Shown: positions 9,747-17,840 of the stretch, piece by piece | How the letters are laid out: the number at the start of each line of letters is the position of its first letter | Position numbering within the stretch: the first letter of the stretch is position 1 | DNA from: Acidimicrobiaceae bacterium | Lineage (GTDB): Bacteria; Actinomycetota; Acidimicrobiia; Acidimicrobiales; Ilumatobacteraceae | Reading direction: 5' to 3' | DNA length: 38,986 bases | NCBI GenBank assembly: GCA_003569125.1 | Contig: BGOG01000020.1 | Span: 1-38,986, forward strand | Notes under the pieces: model-generated | Told to the model about the DNA's origin: nothing | The model's database searches: none | Seen by the model: only the letters and a program-made list of their open reading frames with translations | Made by a program: the position numbers and the translations under genes

Positions 9747-10747
9747 CGCGTTTGAAAGTCGCACTAATTGGTCTCGGGCGCATGGGTCGAGTTCATGCGG
9801 AGGCACTTGCTAAATCAGCCACAGTTGAAGTAGTCGCAGTGGCAGACCCGTCGCCACAGTCGCGTGAGTTCGCTAAAACTATTTTTTCGAGTGCCGCAAT
9901 GTTTGATAACTACGAACAGGCACTGGTGCATGATCGTGTTGAAGCATGTGTGATCGCATCGCCAACCCCACTGCACCCACAAATGGTGCGAGATGCGCTT
10001 GCACATGGCTTGCATGTGTTGTGTGAGAAACCATTGGCACTCGACACAAAAATTGCCGATGAACTGGCGATAAAAGCAACGAGAGCAAACTTGGTTTTGC
10101 AGATTGGTCACTGGCGGCGATTCTCGCCACCGTGGGCGACAGCCAAGAGATTGCTGGACAGCGGAATTATCGGCACACCGATCATGATTCGTCTTTCACA
10201 GTGGGATGCAAACTCGCCACCAGCAAGTTTCTGCGATGTAACTGTTAGCGGCGGCTTGGCGATTGATTGTGGCGTTCACGAATATGACCTTGCCGAGTGG
10301 TTTTTCGGTTCACCCGTGCGTGCGGTTCGTGCGTGGAATTTAACTTTGGTCGAAAAATCGTTGGCGACTGTTGGTGACGTAGATAACTTGTGCGCAGTTC
10401 TTGAATTTGATGACTCGAGAACAGCGTTCGTAGATCTCTCACGAAATTGCCGTTACGGAGATGATGTGCGAACCGAAATTCTCGGCTCGGATGGGGCAAT
10501 TTATGTTGACTTGCTGCCCACCGGTCGAACCCGTCTGGCAACTAAAGATGGCGTCGTTGAGGTTGAAGGTTCGCAAGTCGCAGACGCGACCGCTGCTGGT
10601 ATTCAAAATCAATTAGATACATTCGCACGAGAAGTTTCGGTACGAGGTTCGACTGATTTTGCCGGCGGTGAAGCCAGTGCACGATCAACACAGATCGGCC
10701 ATGCCGTGAACTTGGCGGCGAGAACTGCCGAGCGAATTGAAGTTTGA
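9743..10747 (+). CDS. Gfo/Idh/MocA family oxidoreductase
   Basis: The second dehydrogenase of the pair has 334 residues, starting MTRLKVALIGLGRMGRVHAE with the dinucleotide fold. CEKPLALDTKIADELA holds the catalytic lysine and IDCGVHEYDLAEWFFGS the Asp/His site. DDVRTEILGSDGAIYVDL is the C-terminal sheet signature. Sequence divergence from the upstream gene indicates an old split rather than a recent duplication. It overlaps the preceding gene by 4 bp and ends one base before the ATG of the deacetylase gene, so the three are very likely co-translated. It may act on an epimer (scyllo- or chiro-inositol), or the pair may carry out an oxidation-reduction epimerisation; this is inference. Confidence 0.88.
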   Translation: MTRLKVALIGLGRMGRVHAEALAKSATVEVVAVADPSPQSREFAKTIFSSAAMFDNYEQALVHDRVEACVIASPTPLHPQMVRDALAHGLHVLCEKPLALDTKIADELAIKATRANLVLQIGHWRRFSPPWATAKRLLDSGIIGTPIMIRLSQWDANSPPASFCDVTVSGGLAIDCGVHEYDLAEWFFGSPVRAVRAWNLTLVEKSLATVGDVDNLCAVLEFDDSRTAFVDLSRNCRYGDDVRTEILGSDGAIYVDLLPTGRTRLATKDGVVEVEGSQVADATAAGIQNQLDTFAREVSVRGSTDFAGGEASARSTQIGHAVNLAARTAERIEV

Positions 10748-10748
10748 G

Positions 10749-11624
10749 ATGTACGAAAAATTTGAAGGCCGAATTGTTTTGCATCAAGACGATGTCGGAA
10801 TGTGCCATGGTGCCAATATCGCCTTTGGTGAACTTTCGGCACTTGGCTCGATAACAAGTGGCTCGGTTATGGTGCCGTGCCCGTGGTTTCGTGAAGCCGC
10901 CGAGATGGCTGCGAAAAACACAGAACTGGATCTCGGAGTACATCTAACTTTGACCGCAGAGAAAGAGTTCTATCGCTGGAGGCCGCTATCTAGTGCTAGT
11001 AAATCGAGCGGATTAGTCGATGACGACGGTTATATGTGGCGTGACGTCAGTTCGGTTCGTCGCAATGCCAAGGTTGATGCTGTTGCGTTAGAACTGCGGG
11101 CGCAAATAGATTTTGCGGTTGCCAGCGGTTTCGATGTGACGCATCTGGACGCGCACATGGGGGCAACACTCGCCCCAGAATTCTGTGCGATCTATCTGGC
11201 GCTCGGAGTCGAGTATCGACTGCCGGTTTTGCTGACGAAAAAACTCTCGCAGTATGGGCCGAATAATCACATAGTTGGTGTATCTGACGATCAGTTTTCT
11301 GAGTTCGTTGAGATCGCCGAAAAAGTAAACCAACCTATTTTTGATCGTGTGCTTGAAACCAATTTCAGCCGAACAAGCAGGCAGGGTCTTGCAAGCGATG
11401 CCTATCAAACAATGTTTACGCAAAATCTGACCGGCTTAACATTTGCCGCACTGCACCCAAATGCACCTGGTGAAGTTGAAGTGATCGAACCAAATCAGTT
11501 TCACGTGCGCACCCAAGAGTACGAAATATTTAGTTCGAAATCGTATCTGTCATGGCTTGAAAAAAAAGAAATCAAGCCAATCGGGATGCGCGAACTTCGC
11601 GACGTGATGCGGCTAACAAAATAG
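10749..11624 (+). CDS. ChbG/HpnK (YdjC)-type carbohydrate deacetylase
   Basis: YdjC-like proteins are metal-dependent N-deacetylases of acetylated sugars such as diacetylchitobiose. The protein begins MYEKFEGRIVLHQDDVGMCH, giving the family's early HQDD/D metal motif. LDLGVHLTLTAE and VTHLDAHMG supply the conserved histidines, and ALHPNAPGEVE the late histidine. About 291 residues is normal. ATG at 10749 is preferred over an in-frame TTG at 10737 because it starts one base after the preceding stop. It is coupled to two dehydrogenases, so its substrate may be an acetylated amino sugar or amino-inositol; no direct evidence for that exists in the sequence. Confidence 0.8.
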   Translation: MYEKFEGRIVLHQDDVGMCHGANIAFGELSALGSITSGSVMVPCPWFREAAEMAAKNTELDLGVHLTLTAEKEFYRWRPLSSASKSSGLVDDDGYMWRDVSSVRRNAKVDAVALELRAQIDFAVASGFDVTHLDAHMGATLAPEFCAIYLALGVEYRLPVLLTKKLSQYGPNNHIVGVSDDQFSEFVEIAEKVNQPIFDRVLETNFSRTSRQGLASDAYQTMFTQNLTGLTFAALHPNAPGEVEVIEPNQFHVRTQEYEIFSSKSYLSWLEKKEIKPIGMRELRDVMRLTK

Positions 11625-11625
11625 C

Positions 11626-11639
11626 AAACTAATTAGTTT
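11626..11639. terminator. Palindrome between convergent genes, possible bidirectional terminator
   Basis: A perfect 14-bp palindrome, AAACTAATTAGTTT, lies across the 4-bp gap between the stops of the deacetylase and MFS genes. T runs follow on the plus strand and A-rich sequence precedes it. The AT-only stem is weak, so termination is only a possibility. Confidence 0.4.
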
Positions 11640-12804
11640 TAGAAATATGTTCAGAGATGCCAAAACTATTGGTTATTAGTTTTGTGCCGAGCAAGACAAC
11701 CAGAGCAGTAGTTGCCAAGAAAACTGGAAACGTCCATACTCCAACGCGCTCAAGAAGTTGACCTGCCAGCCAGGGCAATGTCGTTGAGCTCAAGCCTGCA
11801 GTACCGACGATGCGGGCGGTCATTTTGCCTGAAAGCGAGGTGCGATTACCGATAAACCCGAACATCAACGGAAACTGCGGTGCAGCAGCGACCCCGTAGA
11901 TGAATGCACATGGAAGCAATATTGAATCGAACCTGAAATACAAAGCAAGGCAAACGCCAACATTTAATATCGCGCCGAGTTGAATTGCCAAAATACCGTG
12001 GCTCTTGCGCGCGAGAAACACGGTTGCGAATCGGCCGAGCATGAAACCAATCCAATATGTCGAAGTCAAAATTGCGGCTTCAGTTTTAGACAAACCAATT
12101 TTCGTGCCGTATGTGTAGATCCAGGTGACGAAGACGACCTCAAGTGCCACGTAAGCGAGAAAAAACATCACAACTAGTGCAATCTGTTTGTTCGAAATAT
12201 CTGATTGGTCCGATCTGGTCTCTAAATGTGGATCAGTTGGTTGTTGGTGGTTCAAGACGATGATTGCGATTGTCGCAATTGCCGCACCAGCAAACCAAAA
12301 CGCGAGTGCCGAGTCGCCGCGTATCGCGTCTGATCCGCGCACAATCAAAGGGCTTAAAATTGCCCCAACACCGAACATCGTGTGCATCAACGCAAGTCGG
12401 GGACCGACCCGTTCTTTGAGTTCCCAAACGATCAAAGTATTGCAACCGACATCTGACGTTGAAACTGAGGCACCAAAAAGAAAAAACATCAGGGCGAGGA
12501 TCATCCGAGCCGAGATAAAAGGTACACATGCGAGACAAGTTGCGGAGATCAGCAATGATGTGCCAATGAGTCGATTGCCAAAACCTTTGTCGTACCCCCG
12601 CGCAAAAACTTGTGTGCCCACGATGTAACCGAGGCCATATGTAACAAGAACAATGCCGACTGAAGCGATAGTTGTGCCGACTTGTTCGGCTAGCAACGAA
12701 ATCGAAGGCCCGATTAGCCCAAAAGCCATACCAACAACTAGAAACACCGCGAAGTAGGCGCGATGAGACCTTGTCTGGGTTTGCGGATTTTCTACATCGT
12801 TCAC
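11629..12804 (-). CDS. MFS transporter, sugar type
   Basis: About 391 residues contain some twelve hydrophobic segments with short loops. VGCNTLIVWE and LALMHTMFGVGAILSPLIV recall the fucose/glucose permease-like (FucP/NaGLT1) branch of the major facilitator superfamily. The GTG at 12804 overlaps the protease stop by 4 bp (GTGA) and gives VNDVENPQTQ as the N terminus, so it is preferred to the more upstream GTG at 12813. The protein would take up a hexose, a cyclitol or a similar compound by proton or sodium symport, but the substrate is not visible. It converges on the deacetylase operon. Confidence 0.85.
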   Translation of the reverse strand: MNDVENPQTQTRSHRAYFAVFLVVGMAFGLIGPSISLLAEQVGTTIASVGIVLVTYGLGYIVGTQVFARGYDKGFGNRLIGTSLLISATCLACVPFISARMILALMFFLFGASVSTSDVGCNTLIVWELKERVGPRLALMHTMFGVGAILSPLIVRGSDAIRGDSALAFWFAGAAIATIAIIVLNHQQPTDPHLETRSDQSDISNKQIALVVMFFLAYVALEVVFVTWIYTYGTKIGLSKTEAAILTSTYWIGFMLGRFATVFLARKSHGILAIQLGAILNVGVCLALYFRFDSILLPCAFIYGVAAAPQFPLMFGFIGNRTSLSGKMTARIVGTAGLSSTTLPWLAGQLLERVGVWTFPVFLATTALVVLLGTKLITNSFGISEHISKTN

Positions 12805-13469
12805 CCCGAGCACGCTACGACTTGCGGGGTCGCTGATTGTGGATTACTCGTAGAAATCATCGAAAGCAATTTGTCGACTGCCTCTATTCGCGTCGCCCAC
12901 GCCAAGTTTTTCTCAGTTCGACTCGTCGCCCAAACCAAACCGATGAGTTCACCATCGCGGTTGATCAAAGGTCCACCCGAATTGCCAACGACAACTTTTG
13001 TTTCGACTTCAAGTCCGGGGCGAGAAACTTTATTTTTAAGATAAATGTCCTCGGTGTCGATCCGCAATATCTCTCGAATTTGTGCTGGGCGAACAACTTG
13101 CGCAGCATCTTCGTAGGCGACGAAATAGGCGCTCTCGTCCTTGACGGCATTCGCAAATTTGAGCGGCGCAAGCTTCGTTTTTGACGCTTTGCTGGTTGGT
13201 AAATAGAGCAGGGCCAAATCGAGGTTTATATCTATCGCCACAACTTTTGCGTCGAGCATTTGACCGCTCGTGGTAGTTATCGAAGTCACCTTTTGTCCGG
13301 CTACGCCGTGCGCGACAGTCAGCACCAAGCCATCGCCGATGACAGTGCCGACGGTTTGGGTTGGAGAACTTTTGCAGCCACTTGAGTTGAGCAAAACCAC
13401 AGAGTCAAATCTCTCGGGCATGATTCGAGATCGTGCGTAAATGAAAACACTCAACAGCACGAGGCTCAA
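12801..13469 (-). CDS. Trypsin-like serine protease, membrane anchored
   Basis: The protein has the chymotrypsin-fold triad in order: His in GDGLVLTVAHGVAG, Asp in DINLDLALLYL and Ser in VVVGNSGGPLINRDGELIGL. This places it near the DegP/MarP type, without a visible PDZ domain. The N terminus is a single hydrophobic helix (LALSLVLLSVFIYA) followed by polar sequence, so it is anchored with the domain outside. The start is unclear: TTG at 13469 falls inside the helix, and the basic residues upstream (KPKKH) look native but have no ATG or GTG before an in-frame stop near 13513. Two cysteines (one near SSGC, one near VACSG) could pair. It overlaps the MFS gene by 4 bp. The link to inositol use is unexplained. 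Confidence 0.82.
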   Translation of the reverse strand: MSLVLLSVFIYARSRIMPERFDSVVLLNSSGCKSSPTQTVGTVIGDGLVLTVAHGVAGQKVTSITTTSGQMLDAKVVAIDINLDLALLYLPTSKASKTKLAPLKFANAVKDESAYFVAYEDAAQVVRPAQIREILRIDTEDIYLKNKVSRPGLEVETKVVVGNSGGPLINRDGELIGLVWATSRTEKNLAWATRIEAVDKLLSMISTSNPQSATPQVVACSG

Positions 13470-13601
13470 TGCCAGAGCAACTAAATGTTTTTTCGGCTTG
13501 ATATAAAAATATTACTTGAGTGAGCGGGTTTGCTGTAGTTTGAAGGTCGTCCGAAAAAGGTTTAGAGAATCAAATAGATACAAATAGACAAGGGAAGCAA
13601 A
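13470..13601. promoter_or_regulatory. Divergent region upstream of iolE, with its ribosome binding site
   Basis: This AT-rich 132-bp gap separates the protease gene and iolE. A purine-rich AAGGGAAG at 13590-13597 is a good ribosome binding site for ATG 13602. No clear promoter hexamers or operator can be given. Confidence 0.5.
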
Positions 13602-14495
13602 ATGAGCAAGACCAAAGTTTCAGTTGTTGATCGCCTAGTTGGCAACCCGATTTCGTGGGGTGTTTGCGAAGTACCCGATTGGGGCTTTCAATTAGACGCA
13701 AGAACTGTACTGGGCGAGATGAAAGCGGTCGGTCTTAAAGCAACAGAACAAGGGCCAGTCGGCTATTTGGGAAGCACACCGGAAGAGGTCTCAAAAGTAG
13801 CCAACGAATTCGGTTTGCCGATCGTCGGCGCTTTCGTTCCATTAATAATGCACGATCTTGCGCAACGCGCTGCGATGCGCAAGGCGATTCATTTCTCGGC
13901 GAATCTTCTCAGCGAGACCGGTAAAGGTTTTTTCATCACTGCAGTCGTCGTCGACGAATCGTGGGGCAAGCGATTTAAATTATCCGATGCCCAGTGGCAA
14001 GCAATGTTCGATGGCTTCGCCGAAGTCGATGAGATCTGTGCGAGTTATGGAATTCGCCAAGTATTGCATCCACACTTGAATACGCTTGTTGAAACCCAAG
14101 ACGATGTAAACCGAGTGCTGGCTGGGTCGAATGTTCGTTGGTTGCTCGATACTGGGCACATGCTGATCGGCGGTACCGACCCCGTGAAGTTTGCGCGAGA
14201 AAACTTTTCTCGAATCGACCACTTTCACGTGAAAGACGTAAAGATGAATATTGCCAAGCGGTTTTTGGCCGGTGAAATTACTTTGATGGAAGCAACTCGC
14301 GATGGCGTGTTTTGTGCGGCGGGCGATGGCGACGTCAAACTTGCTGAGGCAATCGGGGTAATGGAGTCAAATGGCTATGAGGGTTGGTATGTACTTGAAC
14401 AAGACATGGCGATCGTCGGCGACCAACCTCGTGATTCGAAAATTTCAACCGCAGGTGTGCGTCGAAGTATCGGTTTTCTAGCAAAACTTGGCTAG
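13602..14495 (+). CDS. iolE: Inosose dehydratase-type sugar phosphate isomerase/epimerase IolE
   Basis: IolE dehydrates scyllo-inosose to the trihydroxycyclohexane-dione that IolD opens. This 297-residue AP-endonuclease-2-fold barrel has NPISWGVCEVPDWG near the start, EQGPVGYLGSTPEEV, LHPHLNTLVETQDDV, WLLDTGHMLIGGTDPV, DHFHVKDVKMNIAKR and GWYVLEQDMAI, that is, the Glu/Asp/His/Gln metal-binding pattern of the family. Length fits. The gene is preceded by a clear ribosome binding site and followed by a 161-bp gap with repeats before the ABC importer, so it may form its own transcription unit or be the first gene of the long plus-strand operon. Confidence 0.88.
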   Translation: MSKTKVSVVDRLVGNPISWGVCEVPDWGFQLDARTVLGEMKAVGLKATEQGPVGYLGSTPEEVSKVANEFGLPIVGAFVPLIMHDLAQRAAMRKAIHFSANLLSETGKGFFITAVVVDESWGKRFKLSDAQWQAMFDGFAEVDEICASYGIRQVLHPHLNTLVETQDDVNRVLAGSNVRWLLDTGHMLIGGTDPVKFARENFSRIDHFHVKDVKMNIAKRFLAGEITLMEATRDGVFCAAGDGDVKLAEAIGVMESNGYEGWYVLEQDMAIVGDQPRDSKISTAGVRRSIGFLAKLG

Positions 14496-14512
14496 CCAAT
14501 TTGCTAGATAAT

Positions 14513-14562
14513 TATTAGCTATCTAGCTATCTAACTATCTAGCTATCTAACTATCTAGATAA
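14513..14562. repeat. 8-bp tandem repeat array
   Basis: Five 8-bp units alternate ATCTAGCT and ATCTAACT from 14521 to 14560, ending ATCTAGAT, so the higher-order period is 16 bp. The left flank (TAGATAATTATTAGCT) carries an inverted partner of the right end (ATCTAGATAAT). The array lies just after iolE. Confidence 0.85.
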
Positions 14563-14608
14563 TGGCCTCGCGAGTTGTTCGCTAGTCATTTTGTCGGCTA
14601 CCTTATAT

Positions 14609-14630
14609 CGGGCAGGAATTCTCCTGCTCG
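14609..14630. promoter_or_regulatory. 22-bp inverted repeat upstream of the binding-protein gene, possible operator
   Basis: CGGGCAGGA, ATTC and TCCTGCTCG form an inverted repeat with one mismatch pair and a 4-bp centre. It sits 27 bp before the ATG at 14657, where a repressor could block the ribosome site or promoter. A short hairpin in the mRNA leader is the alternative. Confidence 0.4.
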
Positions 14631-14643
14631 AATAACTATGCAT

Positions 14644-14650
14644 AAAGGGG
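14644..14650 (+). promoter_or_regulatory. Strong ribosome binding site of the sugar binding protein
   Basis: AAAGGGG lies 6 bp before ATG 14657. The same leader design (AAAAGGGGAAACAAATG) precedes the second binding-protein gene at 28187, which supports both starts and suggests high expression. Confidence 0.7.
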
Positions 14651-14656
14651 AAATAA

Positions 14657-15649
14657 ATGAAGATCCAAAAAACATGGGGAGTCGTCATTGGTGCAGTAGC
14701 ACTTTTGGCTCTCGCCGCATGTGGTGGTTCGTCGGATACAGCATCTGACTCCGCTGCAACAAAGAATGCAACCGTTACAGCAGGCGAAGACATCACAATC
14801 GCAGTTATCACTCACGGTGATGACGGTGTGTTCTGGTCAGTAGCTCAAAAAGGCGCAGAGGCTGCTGGTGCAGCTCTTGGTATCACAATGAACTACCAAG
14901 GTGCAAACAACAACGCACAAGATCAAGCACAAATGATTGAGCAAGCAGTGACTGACGGTGTAGACGGTATTGCCGTTTCACTTGCAGATCCAACAGCTCT
15001 TGATGGTGCAATCAAAAAAGTTATTGCAGCAGGAATTCCGTTGATCACACTCAACTCAGGTTCAGACCTCTTCAAGGGCCTCGGCGCGATTACGCACGTT
15101 GGTCAAGACGAGACTGTTGCTGGTCATGGTGCTGGTGAGCGTTTGAAGGCCGCAGGCGGAAAAGTAATGCTTTGCGCAAAGCAAGAGCAGAGCAACGTCG
15201 CCCTCGAGACCCGTTGTAACGCAGCAGCCGAAACATTCGGTGGCAAAGTTATTCAGATCACAACTTCAGGCGACGCAGACCGTGTTGCTCAGCAAGGTGA
15301 GATCAAAGCAGCGATGGATGCCGATGCAACAATTGACTCGTTCCTTGGAACAGGTCCGGTTATCGCAGTTGACGGCGCAAATGCAGCCGCAGAACTCGGT
15401 CGCGTAATGCCAACAGGTGGTTTTGACCTCTCAACAGAAATTCTTGAGTACATCAACTCCGACAAGATGACATTCACGATTGACCAACAGCAGTTCCTTC
15501 AGGGATACCTTGCTGTTGTGTTCCTCTACTTGAACATCACCAACAAGAACACCGTTGGTGGCGGATTGCCAGTTATGACAGGTCCAGGATTTGTTGACAA
15601 GTCAAACGTTGTCGCAGTTCAGGAGCTTGTAGCAAAGGGAACTCGTTAA
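14657..15649 (+). CDS. Sugar ABC transporter substrate-binding lipoprotein
   Basis: This 330-residue periplasmic-binding-protein-like lipoprotein captures a sugar or cyclitol and feeds the permease at 15816. The signal peptide ends in the lipobox LALAAC with Cys22, followed by a Ser/Ala/Thr linker. The fold continues with ITIAVITHGDDGVFWS, GVDGIAVSLADPTALDGAI, TLNSGSDLF and HVGQDETVAGHGAGERLKAA, as in RbsB/inositol-binding (IbpA-like) proteins. Codons favour GCA, ACA and TCA more than neighbouring genes do, typical of strong expression. A stable hairpin follows in the gap to the permease. Being in the iolD/iolG operon suggests inositol, but a related ligand is possible. Confidence 0.88.
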   Translation: MKIQKTWGVVIGAVALLALAACGGSSDTASDSAATKNATVTAGEDITIAVITHGDDGVFWSVAQKGAEAAGAALGITMNYQGANNNAQDQAQMIEQAVTDGVDGIAVSLADPTALDGAIKKVIAAGIPLITLNSGSDLFKGLGAITHVGQDETVAGHGAGERLKAAGGKVMLCAKQEQSNVALETRCNAAAETFGGKVIQITTSGDADRVAQQGEIKAAMDADATIDSFLGTGPVIAVDGANAAAELGRVMPTGGFDLSTEILEYINSDKMTFTIDQQQFLQGYLAVVFLYLNITNKNTVGGGLPVMTGPGFVDKSNVVAVQELVAKGTR

Positions 15650-15674
15650 TTAGTTCGTTAATCACGAATTAATT
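15648..15674 (+). repeat. Inverted repeat overlapping the stop of the binding-protein gene
   Basis: AATTAGTTCGT and ACGAATTAATT pair with one G-T wobble around a 5-base loop. It begins in the stop codon and precedes the stronger hairpin at 15696. Confidence 0.6.
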
Positions 15675-15695
15675 GAATAGTTTGTATTTATCGAA

Positions 15696-15735
15696 GTTGG
15701 TTCGCTCGCTCAGAAGTTAGGGCGGGCGAACCAAC
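15696..15735 (+). terminator. Strong intercistronic hairpin (attenuating terminator or mRNA stabiliser)
   Basis: GTTGGTTCGCTCGCTC pairs over 16 bp, with two G-T wobbles, with GGGCGGGCGAACCAAC across the 8-base loop AGAAGTTA. It lies between the binding-protein and permease genes. Only a modest T run follows, so partial termination or protection of the upstream mRNA is likely. Either would keep binding protein above permease. Confidence 0.75.
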
Positions 15736-15815
15736 CCGATTAATTTTCAGAAGCAAATTTGATTTTGATTTAGCTAGCTGTTTAGTGTTTACAGAATTCA
15801 ACGGGGGATTACAGA

Positions 15816-17840
15816 GTGAGTGAATTTGATGACTTGACTCCGCTCAAGCAAAGTGACGAAAGAATCACTTATCGAGGTCCACTCAAGAGGTTGTTGATTT
15901 CTCCAGAAATCGGCGCACTGATCGGTGCCGTCGTCGTGTGGGCGTTCTTCTGGGGCAATGGTGACAAATTTGGTACAGCAGGCAGCACCGCCAACTTTTT
16001 AGACGTAGCAGCGCCACTCGGAATCATGGCAGTTGCGGTATCGCTATTGATGATTGGTGGAGAGTTCGACCTTTCGGCTGGTGTAATGACCGGTGCTAGC
16101 GGCGTATCTATCGCGCTGATGGCTAAGTATTTCACCGATGGTGGTATTTCGCTTTGGGTTTGTATTCCGGCAGCATTTTTACTGGCAGGTTGTATCGGCT
16201 GGTGGAACGGGTTTTTGGTCAATAAAACAGGTTTGCCCAGTTTTATCGTGACGCTCGGTTCGTTCTTCGTGATCAAGGGTGCCAACCTTGTTTTTTCTAA
16301 GCGCATCAACTCGCTCGTCAACGTCGCTGGAGTCGAAAAAGCACACGGATACAAATTTTTTAAGGCTTTTCTGGGTGGAGAAAATAAATTTGGTGACACA
16401 AAATATCGTGATCTAATTTTCATCGTCGGTGGAATCTTGTTCGGGGTGTTGCTGATCATCGGGTTTGCCGAACAGTCTCTTGTGCGTCTAGAAAAAACTT
16501 CAATGACGTCGTTGTTCATTGCGTTGATCGGGTCTCTTGCTGGTGTCGCGGGCGTGCTGGTATTGCATCGAACAGATTCAGTGAATGGAAACGTCGTTGC
16601 AGGTGTGATTGGCTTGACCGGTTCGGCAGTCGCGATTGTTTACTATTCGCGAGCGAGATTTCAAACCAGACAATCAATTGTTGGCGCCTTGCCAGAGTCG
16701 GCGCGCCCTTTAATATTGTTGGGTCTACTTGGTACCGCTGTTGCTTCGTTGGCTGGCCAATTATTCGACCGTGGCGAAGAGAGCGTGATGTTGCAGTGGT
16801 TTCCGAGTTGGTTGAGGCTCGTGGTCGCTGTGGTTGCGGGGGCGTTGCCGCTGTGGTTCTTTGTGCGCAAAGTGATGCGTGGCGATGTCGAATTTAGGGC
16901 GAAAGCAGTCGCTTTGATAGTTGTCCGACTGCCAATAATTTGTCTTGTTTCTCTGACGGGCATCGTTTCGCTCTTTCAATTGACGACGGTTCAGGCAGTG
17001 CGTGCAGTTTTGATCACAGTTGCCGGCACGGGAGCGGCCACTTGTTTGTATCGTGCGCGAAGCCTCATTGCAAAGCATTCGACGAAGTGGTTCATTAATT
17101 TAGGTGTCTTGATGTCGGCGTGTTTTATTGTTGTCGCCTTTGCAGTTCGTGCCGACTCAAGAGCACCGAGATTTCGAGGCGGAATTTTCGCGACGCTGTT
17201 GATCGCAGCAACACTCGTGCTTGCAACCACTTTCGTTGAAGCCGCGCATCAGAAACGAAGTTTGGCTGACCCGAACGCCGATCGACTTGGTAAACGATTC
17301 GTCTTGTTAGGAATAGTTATTGGTGCGATTGCACTCGGTACGAGATTGTTGTTCTCCGATGGGGTGTTTCGTATGTCGGTTTTCTGGTGGATGTTCTTTA
17401 CCGCAGTTGGTTCGTTCGTTTTGACAAAAACAAAGTACGGCAACTGGATTTTCGCAGTCGGCGGCAACAAAGACGCCGCACGAGCGACTGGTGTGCCAGC
17501 AGACAAAGTCAAGACTGCGTTGTTCATGGCTACTTCGCTGATGGGTGCCTTTGTAGGCGCAATGATCTTGATGCGACTTAACTCTGTGCAAGCGCAACAG
17601 GGTGACGGTCAAGAATTCGAATACATCATCGCCGCAGTTGTGGGTGGCAACCTGATGACTGGCGGATATGGCTCGGTAATTGGCGCGTCGCTTGGTGCGC
17701 TGATCATGGCTGTTTCGAAAAATGGTATTCCAGCTGCGCAATGGAACCAAGACGGTCGATTCATATTTCTCGGCGCGGTTCTGTTGGTTGCCGTGCTCGT
17801 AAATAACTTCGTCCGAAAGAAAGCGAATGAACAACGATGA
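15816..17840 (+). CDS. Sugar ABC transporter permease, unusually long (674 residues)
   Basis: RbsC-type permeases form the membrane channel of sugar importers and normally have 320-400 residues. The start is GTG 15816 with GGGGG upstream. Residues 30-180 match the N-terminal half ([40 protein letters not shown]). Residues 530-670 match the C-terminal half ([39 protein letters not shown]). Between FIVTLGS and the [11 protein letters not shown] loop lie about 400 residues instead of about 80: roughly 320 extra residues with perhaps nine further hydrophobic stretches and basic loops. The frame is unbroken and has no stop codons, so the extra part is not an assembly artefact. The stop overlaps the ATPase ATG (ATGA). 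Confidence 0.88.
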   Translation: MSEFDDLTPLKQSDERITYRGPLKRLLISPEIGALIGAVVVWAFFWGNGDKFGTAGSTANFLDVAAPLGIMAVAVSLLMIGGEFDLSAGVMTGASGVSIALMAKYFTDGGISLWVCIPAAFLLAGCIGWWNGFLVNKTGLPSFIVTLGSFFVIKGANLVFSKRINSLVNVAGVEKAHGYKFFKAFLGGENKFGDTKYRDLIFIVGGILFGVLLIIGFAEQSLVRLEKTSMTSLFIALIGSLAGVAGVLVLHRTDSVNGNVVAGVIGLTGSAVAIVYYSRARFQTRQSIVGALPESARPLILLGLLGTAVASLAGQLFDRGEESVMLQWFPSWLRLVVAVVAGALPLWFFVRKVMRGDVEFRAKAVALIVVRLPIICLVSLTGIVSLFQLTTVQAVRAVLITVAGTGAATCLYRARSLIAKHSTKWFINLGVLMSACFIVVAFAVRADSRAPRFRGGIFATLLIAATLVLATTFVEAAHQKRSLADPNADRLGKRFVLLGIVIGAIALGTRLLFSDGVFRMSVFWWMFFTAVGSFVLTKTKYGNWIFAVGGNKDAARATGVPADKVKTALFMATSLMGAFVGAMILMRLNSVQAQQGDGQEFEYIIAAVVGGNLMTGGYGSVIGASLGALIMAVSKNGIPAAQWNQDGRFIFLGAVLLVAVLVNNFVRKKANEQR

